Origin: Pelethousia sp034928145
GTDB taxonomy: Bacteria > Bacillota > Clostridia > Christensenellales > CAG-138
Reading direction: 5' to 3'
DNA length: 64,000 nucleotides
Assembly (NCBI GenBank): GCA_034928145.1
Contig: JAYFPE010000013.1
Span: 53,002-117,001, forward strand
Part shown: one piece after another, positions 34,983 to 43,556 of the stretch
Layout of the letters: each line of letters opens with the position of its first letter
Numbering within the stretch: position 1 is the first letter of the stretch
The notes under the pieces: model-generated
Databases searched by the model: none
Seen by the model: the letters and a program-made list of their open reading frames with translations, nothing else
What the model was told of the DNA's origin: nothing
Program-made: the position numbers and the translations under genes

Positions 34983-35098
34983 GCAGCGGGATGCGGACAC
35001 CGCACCGCAAGCCGAAACCGGCTTTTCGTCCGCCCGGCAACTCCCCGTCCGGGCGGCACTCACCATGCAAGCATGGTACGCGCGAGGTCCTACTCTGC
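34983..35098 (-). promoter_or_regulatory. THF (tetrahydrofolate) riboswitch upstream of folT
   Basis: On the minus strand GCAGAGTAGGAC at the 5' end and GTCCGCATCCCGCTGC at the 3' end pair to form P1/P2, with the invariant GAGTAG and GCATCC segments of the THF class. Inside are GAGTGCCG, a CCGCCCGG/CCGGGCGG hairpin and a GCCGG/CGGC hairpin. Location before folT is the most common context of this class in Clostridia. Confidence 0.88.
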
Positions 35099-35205
35099 TT
35101 TGCTTCATACCTTCGGCTCGGCGCTGGAAAGCGCCGGGGTTGAGAGTCTTAACCGAAGAGGAACTTTCTGTATTCTATCTCAAAAGTATGCGTTTGTAAA
35201 GCGCA

Positions 35206-37161
35206 TTAAGCGGCGGGCGCTTTTCCCTGCTGTACGGGCGCTTCTTCCTGCTTTTGCGGCTCCCCCGCGCCTCCCTCGATCCAATAGGTGGCGCGTATCT
35301 TTTCGCCCACAGTCTCCTCGTCGAAATAGGAAAAATAGAGCTTGGCCGGGTCCTGCGAGGCGCTGATGGAAACGCCGGGCAGATCGCACACCGGGCGGCT
35401 CTCGCCGCTTTGCGGCACAAAGGCCCACAGCGTGAAAGGATAAGGATCCTGCGGGGTTTCGGCTGCGGCCTGCTCCTCCGCCTCCTCACCCTGGCCGCCG
35501 CTGAGCCGATTTTCGAAATAATAGACCCGGCTGCCGTCCTGGCTCCAGAGGAATTCATACACGGGAAAATCCGTGGTGATGGCCTTCGTTTCCCCGCTCC
35601 TCATATCGAGCAGCAGGAAGTTGTTTGCGCCGCCCGCAGCGGAAACGCCGGCGGAAGCGCTGATGGCCATATAGGCATTGTTGGGCGAAAGGGAAAAGGC
35701 GCTGCCGCTGTAAAAAGGCTTGCGTACCCCGCCTTCGGGCTTGATGCGGTAGATGGTATCCTTCTCCATATCGCTCTGGATGAAATACACCTCGCCGTCG
35801 CAATAGCCGATATAGCCCTCATTGGCACCGTTCTTATCCACAATGGTGTGGCGCTTGGTCTCATCCGGCACGTTGAAATCATAGGCGTGGATCTGCATTT
35901 CCCCGCTGCCGCTTACAGCAAAGAGTACGCTGCCCATGCTATCCCAACAAAAGGCGCTCACCAACTCGCCAAAGCCCGCCTGGGTCAGCTCCGCCGTGAC
36001 TTCCCGCATCTCCACATCCACCACATAAAGGTTGGTGCGCTCGGCGGAGCGCTCCAGCACGGCCAGCCTGCGGCCATCGGGTGAAAAAGCGGCTTGCTCG
36101 ATGGTAGCGAATTCATAGCTTAACAGGGGTTTATCCGTACCCTGGACGTCTCGAATATAAAGCTGTTCGAAGCGGTAGCTATCCACGCCCAGGCCCTGCT
36201 CCACCCGCTTGGAATAGAGCACGCCGCCGCCCAGCCTGCGGGGCACGGGGCTCAAATACAGGCCGTCCGCCAAAAAGACCTCGGCTGGTCGCACCTCGCC
36301 ATCCCGCCGCTGGATGCTTTCTTCATAGGCGGCTGCGTGGCGCGCGTTCGGATCATAAGTTGGCAGCTCACCCTGGGCTAGCTCCATGGCGTTCCACTCC
36401 GCAGCCACAGCTAGAGGCTCCTTTTCGAGCAGTTGTTTTTTGGCCAGCTCCGCTTCGATTTGAGAGGCATAAGGGCCGGCGATCAGCAGGATGTGCGTAA
36501 GATCGGCCGCATAGGTGGGGGTAAATGCAGCCCGCTCCTTGAGCCTGCCGCCACAGTAATCGCGAAACGCGTCCCCCACGAGATACCAGGGCGCTTGTGC
36601 GGATTTTCCATCTTTATTATTCTTTTCATTATGCTTTTCGCCGCCCTTTTCGAGCAGCACGATGGTGAGGCTATCGCCGCCTTCTTCGACCTTAAAGGCG
36701 CAATTCTTGGAAAGCTGAAAGCAAAGATATACCGCGTTATCCGCCGTTTCGGCCTGCTCCGCCTCCGCCAAAAAGGCATAGCGGAAGCAGCCTAGCACAA
36801 GCCCTACGGGGGCCGGCTGGCTGCGCTCGTAATCCAAATAAACAAGGCCCTCGAGGCGCAGCATCAGCCTGGCCGGCTCCTGCTCCACCCAGATGGTATA
36901 GGGGGGCGGATTCGCAGCGCTCTGCTCAATCTCGGTACCGCTCATGCGGCTGCCGGATTTAAAGGTAAAGGCCAGCTGGGTGGCTTCCCCGCTCTGCCTG
37001 ATGGAAAGGCGATAGGCGTTGGCGTCCGTTAGCGCGGCGCCCCCCGCCTGTTCGCCGGAAAGGGTATAGCCCAGATAGCGGCTGGCCTGCTCTTCTCCCT
37101 TGCCACAGGCATTGAGTGCCAGGCAAAGGCACAGCGCCAGCGCGAGCCATGTTCTTTTCAT
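35206..37161 (-). CDS. Lipoprotein with TolB/PD40-like propeller repeats
   Basis: A 651-residue lipoprotein; lipobox Cys19 (ALNAC) after an ATG at 37161. The N-terminal 200 residues are beta-rich (RLSIRQSGEATQLAFTFKSG), and a segment near 225-250 (LTHILLIAGPYASQIEAELA) looks like a SPOR-type domain. From about 340 onward there are propeller-like repeats of the form FSPDGRRLAVLERS and WSQDGSRVYYFENR. The role is unknown; these modules bind peptidoglycan or protein partners at the cell surface. It diverges from the SH3/zinc-ribbon gene at 37359. No terminator of note was seen between its end and the THF element. Confidence 0.78.
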   Translation of the reverse strand: MKRTWLALALCLCLALNACGKGEEQASRYLGYTLSGEQAGGAALTDANAYRLSIRQSGEATQLAFTFKSGSRMSGTEIEQSAANPPPYTIWVEQEPARLMLRLEGLVYLDYERSQPAPVGLVLGCFRYAFLAEAEQAETADNAVYLCFQLSKNCAFKVEEGGDSLTIVLLEKGGEKHNEKNNKDGKSAQAPWYLVGDAFRDYCGGRLKERAAFTPTYAADLTHILLIAGPYASQIEAELAKKQLLEKEPLAVAAEWNAMELAQGELPTYDPNARHAAAYEESIQRRDGEVRPAEVFLADGLYLSPVPRRLGGGVLYSKRVEQGLGVDSYRFEQLYIRDVQGTDKPLLSYEFATIEQAAFSPDGRRLAVLERSAERTNLYVVDVEMREVTAELTQAGFGELVSAFCWDSMGSVLFAVSGSGEMQIHAYDFNVPDETKRHTIVDKNGANEGYIGYCDGEVYFIQSDMEKDTIYRIKPEGGVRKPFYSGSAFSLSPNNAYMAISASAGVSAAGGANNFLLLDMRSGETKAITTDFPVYEFLWSQDGSRVYYFENRLSGGQGEEAEEQAAAETPQDPYPFTLWAFVPQSGESRPVCDLPGVSISASQDPAKLYFSYFDEETVGEKIRATYWIEGGAGEPQKQEEAPVQQGKAPAA

Positions 37162-37279
37162 AGGTACCCCCAAAACGATTCTCTCTTTTGCGCGCGCTTC
37201 ATCCTTTGGATTATATCATATCGTGAGGCTCAAAGGCGTAATTAAAAGATTGTTTATAATTTAATTGGCGGCAAAGACT

Positions 37280-37307
37280 TTGCATCCTTTAGACGATTTG
37301 CTATAAT
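37280..37307 (+). promoter_or_regulatory. Predicted promoter of the zinc-ribbon/SH3 gene
   Basis: TTGCAT (37280-37285), 16-base spacer, TATAAT (37302-37307), giving a leader of about 45 bases. A CAGGAGGG ribosome binding site lies before the start codon. Confidence 0.65.
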
Positions 37308-37358
37308 GACTAATGACTATCATAGGTCACGACTATCCGTACAGGAGGGTTCTATATT

Positions 37359-39215
37359 ATGAAATGCAAGGTTTGCGGCGCAAACAACGAGGATTTTCTC
37401 GAATATTGTGAAAATTGCGCTGCGCCCCTCACGGAATCCGCCGCGAAGGCGGACGATACGGGCGGCGCTACCCGTGAGCAGCGCAGCTGGGGTTTCGTGT
37501 CCTCCCCCAATTGGTCCAAGCCTGACTTCAGTGCCAATACCGTGAGCGAGAAGGATATACCCGAGGGGTTCGACCCTACTGCCATCCGCCCGCGCTATAA
37601 TGCCGTGCAGCAGAGCGCGCCGGATACATCCGGCGCTAAGCGCAACAGCGTGCGCGCCAGCGTCAGGGCCGCCGCGCCGGGGCCGGCGATCCCCTGCCCG
37701 CATTGCGGCGCTTCTGTGCAGGCCAACCAGCGCTTCTGCAACAATTGCGGCCATGCGATGGACGAGCCTGTCTCAGAGACCGTAAGGGTAGCCGCGCCCG
37801 CGCAGGGCGCGCCCGCCGTGGCGTTTTCGGATGTAAGCGCCGCGCCAGCCATCAAATACGCCGATCCCATCGACGACGATATGTTCTCCTTCAATTACGA
37901 TGAAGATGAGGACCGCCCCCGCAAAAAGAAAAGCGCCGCCAAAGTCTCCGCCGCAAAGCCCGTTTCGGCCCGCTCCAGAGGTGGCTCCGGCCGCTCCCGC
38001 AAGCGCGGTGGCTTGGCTGTAGATAAGAGCATTATCTTCTGGATTTTGGCGGCCGTGCTGATTGTCGCCCTGGTTGTGATGGGCGTCGTGCTGGCCAATA
38101 AATCCGGTGGTTTCTCCAATCTCTTTGGCGGAATCTTCAGCAGCTCCGCCGTTGCCAAGGAACCCACGGTAGAAAAGACCACCACCGAAAGCGGCGCCCC
38201 CGCCTATAACATCACCGTCTATGCCAAGCGCAACAGCATCGTGCGCTTTGAGGGCGGCGCCATCAAGCACGACACGCCGGTGAACAGCTCCAAGCCCATC
38301 GTGCTCAGCGTGCCCGAGGCGGTTTGGGTGCCCAGCGAGCCCGTGGAGGGCGATAAGCTCGAGATTTACCCCAACATTACCGTCATCGCCAAGGATGGAA
38401 CGGAAACGCCGCTGACCTTTGCCGAGCCCATCGTGATCGATATCCCCACGCTAAACCTCTCCGTGACCGCGCCCAACACCCCCTCCTTTGACACGGCCAC
38501 CCCGGATGTGACGGTCACCGGCGTGGTAGACGATCCCACCAGCGCCGTTTATGTGAACGACATGCAGCTCTCTGTGGATGAATCCGGCAACTTTGAGGGC
38601 GTATATACCCTCTCGGCCCAAGGTGCGAATACCATCAACGTGGAGGCTCGCAAGAATGGCTATGCCATCGCCAGGCAGACCTTTACCGTGAACTACGGCA
38701 CGGGCACGCCGGGCGCCACAACGCCGGGGACTACCACGCCGGGCACCACTGCGCCCGGCACCACCACGGGCGGCGGCTCCGCAGCCGCGCCGGGCACCAT
38801 GCCCACCGGAGCCACAGCCGTGGGCTATGCCACTACAGCCGATCTGAAGGTGCGCAGCCAGCCCAACTCCACCGGTGACGATACGGTGATCGGCAAGTTC
38901 GCGCTCAACGAGAAGATTTATATTATCGAAAAGGACGCCGGCAATTCCTGGGCCAAGGTGCTCTATAACGGCAGCGAAGCCTACGCGTCCAACCTCTATA
39001 TCAATATTGTGGACGGCTATACCGTGAAGGACGCTACCGTCACCACAGATAACCTCAACGGCAGATCCAGCTCCTCCAGCTCAAGCGAATCGCTGGCCAA
39101 GTTCCCCCTCAACACCACGGTGAGCTACATCAAGGATGTAGGCAACGATTGGAGCATGATCGAATACGACGGCAAGATCCTCTTCGCCGCCACAAACTAC
39201 CTCAAGGTAAGCTAA
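37359..39215 (+). CDS. Zinc-ribbon membrane protein with extracellular SH3-like domains
   Basis: A 618-residue protein. Two zinc ribbons (CKVCG to CENC at 3-20; CPHCG to CNNCG at about 112-131) and a charged Lys/Arg-rich stretch precede one membrane span (about 224-247). The outside part holds a beta domain (about 275-450), a Thr/Pro/Gly repeat linker (about 447-475) and two SH3b domains (TADLKVRSQPNSTGD and TDNLNGRSSSSSS onward). SH3b domains usually bind cell wall; zinc ribbons face the cytoplasm. This outside-SH3, inside-zinc layout parallels the protease at 14068. No enzyme domain is present. Confidence 0.82.
   Translation: MKCKVCGANNEDFLEYCENCAAPLTESAAKADDTGGATREQRSWGFVSSPNWSKPDFSANTVSEKDIPEGFDPTAIRPRYNAVQQSAPDTSGAKRNSVRASVRAAAPGPAIPCPHCGASVQANQRFCNNCGHAMDEPVSETVRVAAPAQGAPAVAFSDVSAAPAIKYADPIDDDMFSFNYDEDEDRPRKKKSAAKVSAAKPVSARSRGGSGRSRKRGGLAVDKSIIFWILAAVLIVALVVMGVVLANKSGGFSNLFGGIFSSSAVAKEPTVEKTTTESGAPAYNITVYAKRNSIVRFEGGAIKHDTPVNSSKPIVLSVPEAVWVPSEPVEGDKLEIYPNITVIAKDGTETPLTFAEPIVIDIPTLNLSVTAPNTPSFDTATPDVTVTGVVDDPTSAVYVNDMQLSVDESGNFEGVYTLSAQGANTINVEARKNGYAIARQTFTVNYGTGTPGATTPGTTTPGTTAPGTTTGGGSAAAPGTMPTGATAVGYATTADLKVRSQPNSTGDDTVIGKFALNEKIYIIEKDAGNSWAKVLYNGSEAYASNLYINIVDGYTVKDATVTTDNLNGRSSSSSSSESLAKFPLNTTVSYIKDVGNDWSMIEYDGKILFAATNYLKVS
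38699..38778 (+). repeat. Thr/Pro/Gly-rich tandem repeat within the SH3 protein
   Basis: Tandem copies of a roughly 12- to 15-base unit (encoding TPGTT-type pentapeptides) form the linker between the beta domain and the SH3 domains. Such tracts vary in copy number between strains. Confidence 0.75.
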
Positions 39216-39231
39216 CCTAATATTACAGCGC

Positions 39232-39264
39232 AAAAAGAGGAAGGCAAGCGCGCCTTCCTCTTTG
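39232..39264. terminator. Bidirectional terminator
   Basis: AAAGAGGAAGGC and GCCTTCCTCTTT form a perfect 12-base-pair stem; T runs occur on either strand, so it can end both the rightward SH3 gene and the leftward DUF378 gene. Confidence 0.8.
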
Positions 39265-39309
39265 ATTTGTTCCAAGCCTGCTTATTCAACCGCCCAGCCA
39301 TTTGGTCGG

Positions 39310-39516
39310 CTAGTGTTCGTCGTGCCGTATGCCGTCTCTACGGAAAAGCAGCGTGATGCCCCAGATGCCGGCCAAACCTACCAGCGTATACAGCACACGG
39401 GAAATGGTGCTGCCCATGCCGCCAAAGATGGAGGCGATCAGGTCAAACTGGAAAAGGCCGATCATGCCCCAGTTCAGCGCACCTACGATAACGAGGATCA
39501 GTGCGAGAGTATCCAT
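39310..39516 (-). CDS. DUF378 family membrane protein
   Basis: A 68-residue protein with two hydrophobic spans (about 4-20 and 37-57) and the DUF378 signature LALILVIVGALNWGMIGLF and YTLVGLAGIW. The family is widespread in Firmicutes (YuzA in Bacillus) with unknown role. GGAGCG precedes the ATG at 39516. It lies after the small-ORF/DUF3298 cluster, probably with its own promoter. Confidence 0.85.
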   Translation of the reverse strand: MDTLALILVIVGALNWGMIGLFQFDLIASIFGGMGSTISRVLYTLVGLAGIWGITLLFRRDGIRHDEH

Positions 39517-39585
39517 GCAATTCGCTCCTTTGCTATGATGGGCTTAGCATACGCAAGAGCTTTTGTATGGATACCAGGCAATTTT

Positions 39586-39876
39586 TTACTTTTTTGTTTG
39601 AGGCGCTTTTTTCTTGTCAAAGATGGCTTCCACCTCGAAACGCTGAAAATCCACAGGTTCCATGAAGTCCTCGGGCTTGAATACGGTCCGCGAAAAGGCC
39701 GCAAGGTCCTTAAGGTGCTTTTTAAGTAGCACGGGGCGCGCCAGATCCAGGGTGTGGCAGGCCTCGCCCAACAAAGCCGTCCAGTCCTCCACCTGGTCTA
39801 ATTTTGTGTAATCCGCCTCGATCATCGTCTCGCGCACAATGCGCTGCCCATCGCGGATGGTGGCCCACAGCCTCAT
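39586..39876 (-). CDS. Small hypothetical protein
   Basis: A 96-residue protein with no recognised domain: RDGQRIVRETMIEADYTKLD then DWTALLGEACHTLDLARPVL, charged and mostly helical, ending in a Lys-rich tail. Its start overlaps the stop of the 82-residue gene by four bases (39873-39876), so the two are translationally coupled. Conserved coupling to the cysteine-rich neighbour suggests joint function, which remains unknown. Confidence 0.7.
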   Translation of the reverse strand: MRLWATIRDGQRIVRETMIEADYTKLDQVEDWTALLGEACHTLDLARPVLLKKHLKDLAAFSRTVFKPEDFMEPVDFQRFEVEAIFDKKKAPQTKK

Positions 39877-40121
39877 AATAACTTCCTCCAGTCCAGGGGC
39901 TGCTCCGCCAACTCGCGCAGCTCTTCCTCGCTCTTGGGCGGCAGAGACGCCTCCACCCCGGCGCTAAACCTCGCGCGTAAAGCCTCCACACTCTGGGGGC
40001 CTTCCACGCTACCCATACAATCGCGGCAGGCGTTGCCGCAATCTGGGCAGCGGCAGCCGCTAAAGAGGCCGCGCTCCGTTTGGACCATATACGTTCCGCA
40101 GGCTTTGCAGGCGCATCTCAT
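39873..40121 (-). CDS. Small cysteine-rich hypothetical protein
   Basis: An 82-residue protein with CACKAC, CRCPDCG and CRDC in the first 36 residues, giving eight cysteines that could bind zinc or an iron-sulfur cluster. The C-terminal half (SEEELRELAEQPLDWRKLL) is helical. It overlaps the DUF3298 gene upstream by four bases (40118-40121) and the 96-residue gene downstream by four bases. Function unknown. Confidence 0.72.
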   Translation of the reverse strand: MRCACKACGTYMVQTERGLFSGCRCPDCGNACRDCMGSVEGPQSVEALRARFSAGVEASLPPKSEEELRELAEQPLDWRKLL

Positions 40122-40969
40122 GGCGCATCCACCCCCGATCCGCCCGCGGCCCGGGCGCTTTTTTCCACCTGGGGCGCGGGCAAGGCCGACGGGGCGGGCG
40201 TCGTATCCGCCACAGTCGCCCTGGCCAGAGGGCTGTCCGCAGGAATAAACTGCGCCAACTGGGAGATGGGGATGGTGAACGTCGGCTCCCCGGCAGACCA
40301 GGTGGCGATCTCATAAAGCTCGTAAACCAGCGCCACCGCATCCTCACTGATAAAGAACTGTTGGCTATCCGCAATGGGCATCACATCGCACAAGAGGGTC
40401 ATGCCCTTGGCCTCCGCCTGGGCGGTAATGATGTCCGGCATTACGCCCCGCCAGCGCTCATCCTCCTGGTCGAAAAGGTCGCCGATGGAACAGAGTTTGC
40501 CTGCTTCCACATCGTAGGTCATATACACGGTTTCCAGGCTTGCGCTCTCCGCCTTGCTTTTTTCCCCTTCCGCCTCATAGAGGTCGAGCAACTCCATCCG
40601 CAGGGAGAAGATGCCGTTGCGGTTATATTCAATTCGATATTTTGTGAAGATGGAGGCGCTCACCTGCTCTGCCGAGGCGGAGGTGAGATCGAGGATCGAT
40701 TCGTTGATCGCATCCGCATGCTCGCAATAAAGCACACGGGGGTAAACGATATAGCCCTCGCCAAAGCTCACCACGCTGCGCACAATGGAAAGGGGCGCGG
40801 AGGCGTCCGCCGGGCCGGGCGTAGGCACGGATGCGGCTTCGGTGAGAAGGGCCGCGTTGGCCGCGTTGACCGCCGTTGGTTCAATACGCACGGGAGCGCT
40901 CTTTGCGGCGCAGGCAGGGCACAGAAAAAAAGCCGCCAGGGCCAGGGCCGCAAAAATCAGCCGCTTCAT
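40118..40969 (-). CDS. DUF3298 domain lipoprotein
   Basis: A 283-residue lipoprotein; the ATG at 40969 has GGAGG 8 bases upstream and the signal peptide ends with CPAC (Cys20). From about residue 75 it has the DUF3298-type pattern known from RsiV and PdaC: YIVYPRVLYCEHADAINESI, CSIGDLFDQED and a C-terminal FFISEDAVALVYELYEIATW. In RsiV this domain binds lysozyme and controls an anti-sigma factor; there is no sigma factor gene adjacent here. It overlaps the next small gene by four bases. Confidence 0.82.
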   Translation of the reverse strand: MKRLIFAALALAAFFLCPACAAKSAPVRIEPTAVNAANAALLTEAASVPTPGPADASAPLSIVRSVVSFGEGYIVYPRVLYCEHADAINESILDLTSASAEQVSASIFTKYRIEYNRNGIFSLRMELLDLYEAEGEKSKAESASLETVYMTYDVEAGKLCSIGDLFDQEDERWRGVMPDIITAQAEAKGMTLLCDVMPIADSQQFFISEDAVALVYELYEIATWSAGEPTFTIPISQLAQFIPADSPLARATVADTTPAPSALPAPQVEKSARAAGGSGVDAP

Positions 40970-41039
40970 GTACGCCGCCTCCTCTCTATACCTTCCTCTC
41001 CCAGAGTATAACATCCCATCCCGCGCTTTGTGTATGAAT

Positions 41040-42221
41040 TTAGCGTGAATTCACCGATACGGTCTCCGTATCGGCCAGCGCCTTTTCGATCATCTCCGTC
41101 CAATCGACCAGGGCTTCGCTTGCGCGCAGCTTGTTTACCTCGGGTTTGGTTACCGGGTGCTGGGGCACGAACACCGTGCAGCAATCCTCATAAGGCAAGA
41201 TGGAGGTTTCAAAGGTATCGATCTTTTTGGCGATGGTGATGATCTCCTCCTTATCAAAGCCGATCAAGGGCCGGAAAACCGGCATGGAGACCGCGTCGTC
41301 CGTTACGCACAGGCTCTCGATGGTTTGGCTGGCCACCTGACCCAATGCTTCGCCCGTGACCAGGGCCAGGGCGCCGTCCGCTTTCGCCCAACGTTCGGCG
41401 ATCTGCATCATCAGCCGCCGCATAAGCACGGTGGTCTCCTTGGGCGGGCATTTTTCGTAGATGGCGAGCTGGATCTCCGTAAAGGGCACCAAATGCAGGC
41501 GGATCTCCCCCGCGTAGCGGGAAATCAGGCGGGTAAGGTCCACGACTTTATCCCGCGCGCGCGCGCTGGTATAGGGGTAGCTGTAAAAATGTACGGCGGA
41601 AAGCTCCAGCCCCCGCTTGGCCATCATATAACCGGCCACGGGGCTGTCGATGCCGCCCGAGATGAGCAGGGCCGCCCGCCCCGCCGTGCCCGTGGGCATG
41701 CCGTTGGGGCCGGCCATCTCCTGCGTATAGATGAAGGCCTGCTCGCGTATCTCCACCCAAACCTTCATTTGGGGGGCGCGCACATCTACGCTAAGCGCCG
41801 GAAAGGCCTCTAGGATGGCGTGGCCCAGCTCGCGGTTGATATCATCGCTGTTCATGGGGAATTTCTTATCCGCCCGGCGGCTGAAGCACTTGAAGGTTTG
41901 GATGGCAGGGTCATCCTCCAAGGCACGCCGCACCAAGGCGAGGGCCGTTTGCTCGATGGCGGCGTAATCCTTGGCTACGGCCAGGGCCGGGCTGATGGCG
42001 TGGATGCCAAATACCCGGCTGAGCCTGTCCACCGCCTCTTCCAGCTTTTCTTCCGATACGCCGAATACGAACATGCGGCCCTGATCCTGCCGCACCTTAA
42101 TAGGCAGCCCCAAGTCCCGCAACGCGCCGCGTATGCCCTGCATGAGCTTTTGCTCGAAGAAGGGGCGGTTGAGCCCCTTGAGGTGAATCTCGCCATAGCG
42201 AACCAGCAATACCTGTTCCAT
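41040..42221 (-). CDS. thiI: tRNA sulfurtransferase ThiI
   Basis: A 393-residue ThiI without the rhodanese extension, as usual in Firmicutes. The N-terminal ferredoxin-like domain (MEQVLLVRYGEIHLKG) is followed by THUMP (about 60-165) and the PP-loop SGGIDSP at 188-194. It adenylates U8 of tRNA and installs sulfur to give 4-thiouridine, with sulfur from the neighbouring desulfurase. The start is uncertain: the frame is open to 42302, and ATGs at 42242 and 42221 are possible; I chose 42221 because it matches the family N-terminus, though the nearest GGAGG is 14 bases upstream. Confidence 0.92.
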   Translation of the reverse strand: MEQVLLVRYGEIHLKGLNRPFFEQKLMQGIRGALRDLGLPIKVRQDQGRMFVFGVSEEKLEEAVDRLSRVFGIHAISPALAVAKDYAAIEQTALALVRRALEDDPAIQTFKCFSRRADKKFPMNSDDINRELGHAILEAFPALSVDVRAPQMKVWVEIREQAFIYTQEMAGPNGMPTGTAGRAALLISGGIDSPVAGYMMAKRGLELSAVHFYSYPYTSARARDKVVDLTRLISRYAGEIRLHLVPFTEIQLAIYEKCPPKETTVLMRRLMMQIAERWAKADGALALVTGEALGQVASQTIESLCVTDDAVSMPVFRPLIGFDKEEIITIAKKIDTFETSILPYEDCCTVFVPQHPVTKPEVNKLRASEALVDWTEMIEKALADTETVSVNSR

Positions 42222-42280
42222 AGCCCTGTTGTATTCCTCCATTGATGTCTGTTCGGGATCCGTAGGCAATAGATCCCCGT

Positions 42281-42309
42281 GTAGGGGACGCCGCCCTGGC
42301 ATCCCCTAC
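42281..42309 (-). other. Stem-loop between the desulfurase and thiI genes
   Basis: GTAGGGGA and TCCCCTAC form a perfect 8-base-pair stem just after the desulfurase stop codon. No T tract follows, so a processing or stabilising element is more likely than a terminator. Confidence 0.5.
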
Positions 42310-42319
42310 GTAATATACC

Positions 42320-43459
42320 CTACCTTCTTTTGAAGCGCCGCAGCGTAAACAGCGCCGCCTCAACGGCGGCAGCCGTTTCATCCATTTCCGCCAGGGTGTT
42401 GTCATGGCAGAGGCTAAAGCGAATAGCGCCCTCCTGCTGCGCGCCCTCTATGCCCATGGCAGTAAGGATGCGGTTCTTTCCCTTTTTGTGGGCGCTGCAG
42501 GCCGATCCTGTGGCCACAAAAATGCTTTTCTCCTCTAAGGCGTGGAGCAGCACCTCGCCCCGTATGCCCATGAAGGACATATTCAGGATGTGAGGCGCGC
42601 CAAGCGCGGGCTCCGGCCCGTTCAGCGCCACATCCGGTAGGCGAATAAGGTTTTGATACAGCCGTATTTTGCATTGCATCATGCCTTCGCGGTAGGCCTC
42701 GACATGCTGTAGATAATCCTTAACCGCCGTTTCCATAGCCAGGATGCCGGGGGCGTTCGTGGTGCCGCTCCTTAGGTTGCCTTCCTGGCCGCCGCCCATT
42801 AGGCCGCCTGCGATGCGCACGCCCTTTTTGACATAGAGCGCGCCCACGCCCTTGGGTGCGTGGAACTTATGACCGCTGATGGAATACAGGTCGCAATCGC
42901 GGGCGCGGAAGGGCACCTTTAAAAAGCCCTGTACGCCGTCCACATGCAACAGAGCATGTGGAGCCTTGGTCTTCAGGATCCGGTTGAGGGCCGCGATCTC
43001 GTTGATGGCTCCTACCTCGTTATTCACCTGCATGATGGATACGAGCCGCGTATCCGCCGTAACGAGGCGCCCGAAGGCTTCTATGTCGATACGGCCCTGG
43101 CCATCCACCGCGGCAGTTTGCACATCATAACGTTTTCCCAGGCTGTGGAAGGGCTCGAAAACCGAGGGGTGCTCCGTAGCCCCCACGATGATGCGGCCGC
43201 TGCCCCGCATAACGTTTAAGGAGCCAAAAATGGCCATATTGTTGCTCTCCGTGCCGCCGCTGGTAAAAATCAGCTCATCGGCGCCGGCGCCTACTGCCCC
43301 CGCAATGGTGGCGCGCGCCGCGTTTACGGCCCGCTCCACAGCCACGGCCGGGGAATAGGCCGCCGAGGGGTTAAAATAATCTTCTGTCATCGCCGCCATG
43401 GCCCGCTCCGCCGCCTGGGGCAGGGTGCGGGTGGTAGCGCTATTATCCAAATATATCAT
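42320..43459 (-). CDS. Cysteine desulfurase (IscS/NifS type)
   Basis: A 379-residue PLP enzyme. K198 in SISGHKFHAPKGVG binds PLP and C321 in ATGSACSAHKKG is the sulfur-carrying Cys. The start at 43459 is preceded by GGGAGA 7 bases upstream. It lies directly before thiI, the same pairing as nifZ-thiI in Bacillus, so it most likely supplies persulfide for tRNA 4-thiouridine. A role in iron-sulfur assembly cannot be excluded. Confidence 0.92.
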   Translation of the reverse strand: MIYLDNSATTRTLPQAAERAMAAMTEDYFNPSAAYSPAVAVERAVNAARATIAGAVGAGADELIFTSGGTESNNMAIFGSLNVMRGSGRIIVGATEHPSVFEPFHSLGKRYDVQTAAVDGQGRIDIEAFGRLVTADTRLVSIMQVNNEVGAINEIAALNRILKTKAPHALLHVDGVQGFLKVPFRARDCDLYSISGHKFHAPKGVGALYVKKGVRIAGGLMGGGQEGNLRSGTTNAPGILAMETAVKDYLQHVEAYREGMMQCKIRLYQNLIRLPDVALNGPEPALGAPHILNMSFMGIRGEVLLHALEEKSIFVATGSACSAHKKGKNRILTAMGIEGAQQEGAIRFSLCHDNTLAEMDETAAAVEAALFTLRRFKRR

Positions 43460-43556
43460 GGTTTCATCTCCCATTTTGCGAATTCCGGGGAGCGGACCCG
43501 CCGCTGGCCGGGCGCGTCCCCCCTACTTATATATATGTTTCACCGGCAGGGGGCGG

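Noticed and set aside
38699..38778. Tandem repeat considered as a CRISPR or intergenic repeat
   Set aside because: It is in frame inside a coding region and encodes a TPGTT-type linker; there are no spacers.
42320..43459. Cysteine desulfurase considered as an iron-sulfur (isc/suf) gene
   Set aside because: No iscU, sufB or iscR is near; thiI is directly downstream, so a tRNA thiolation role is preferred.
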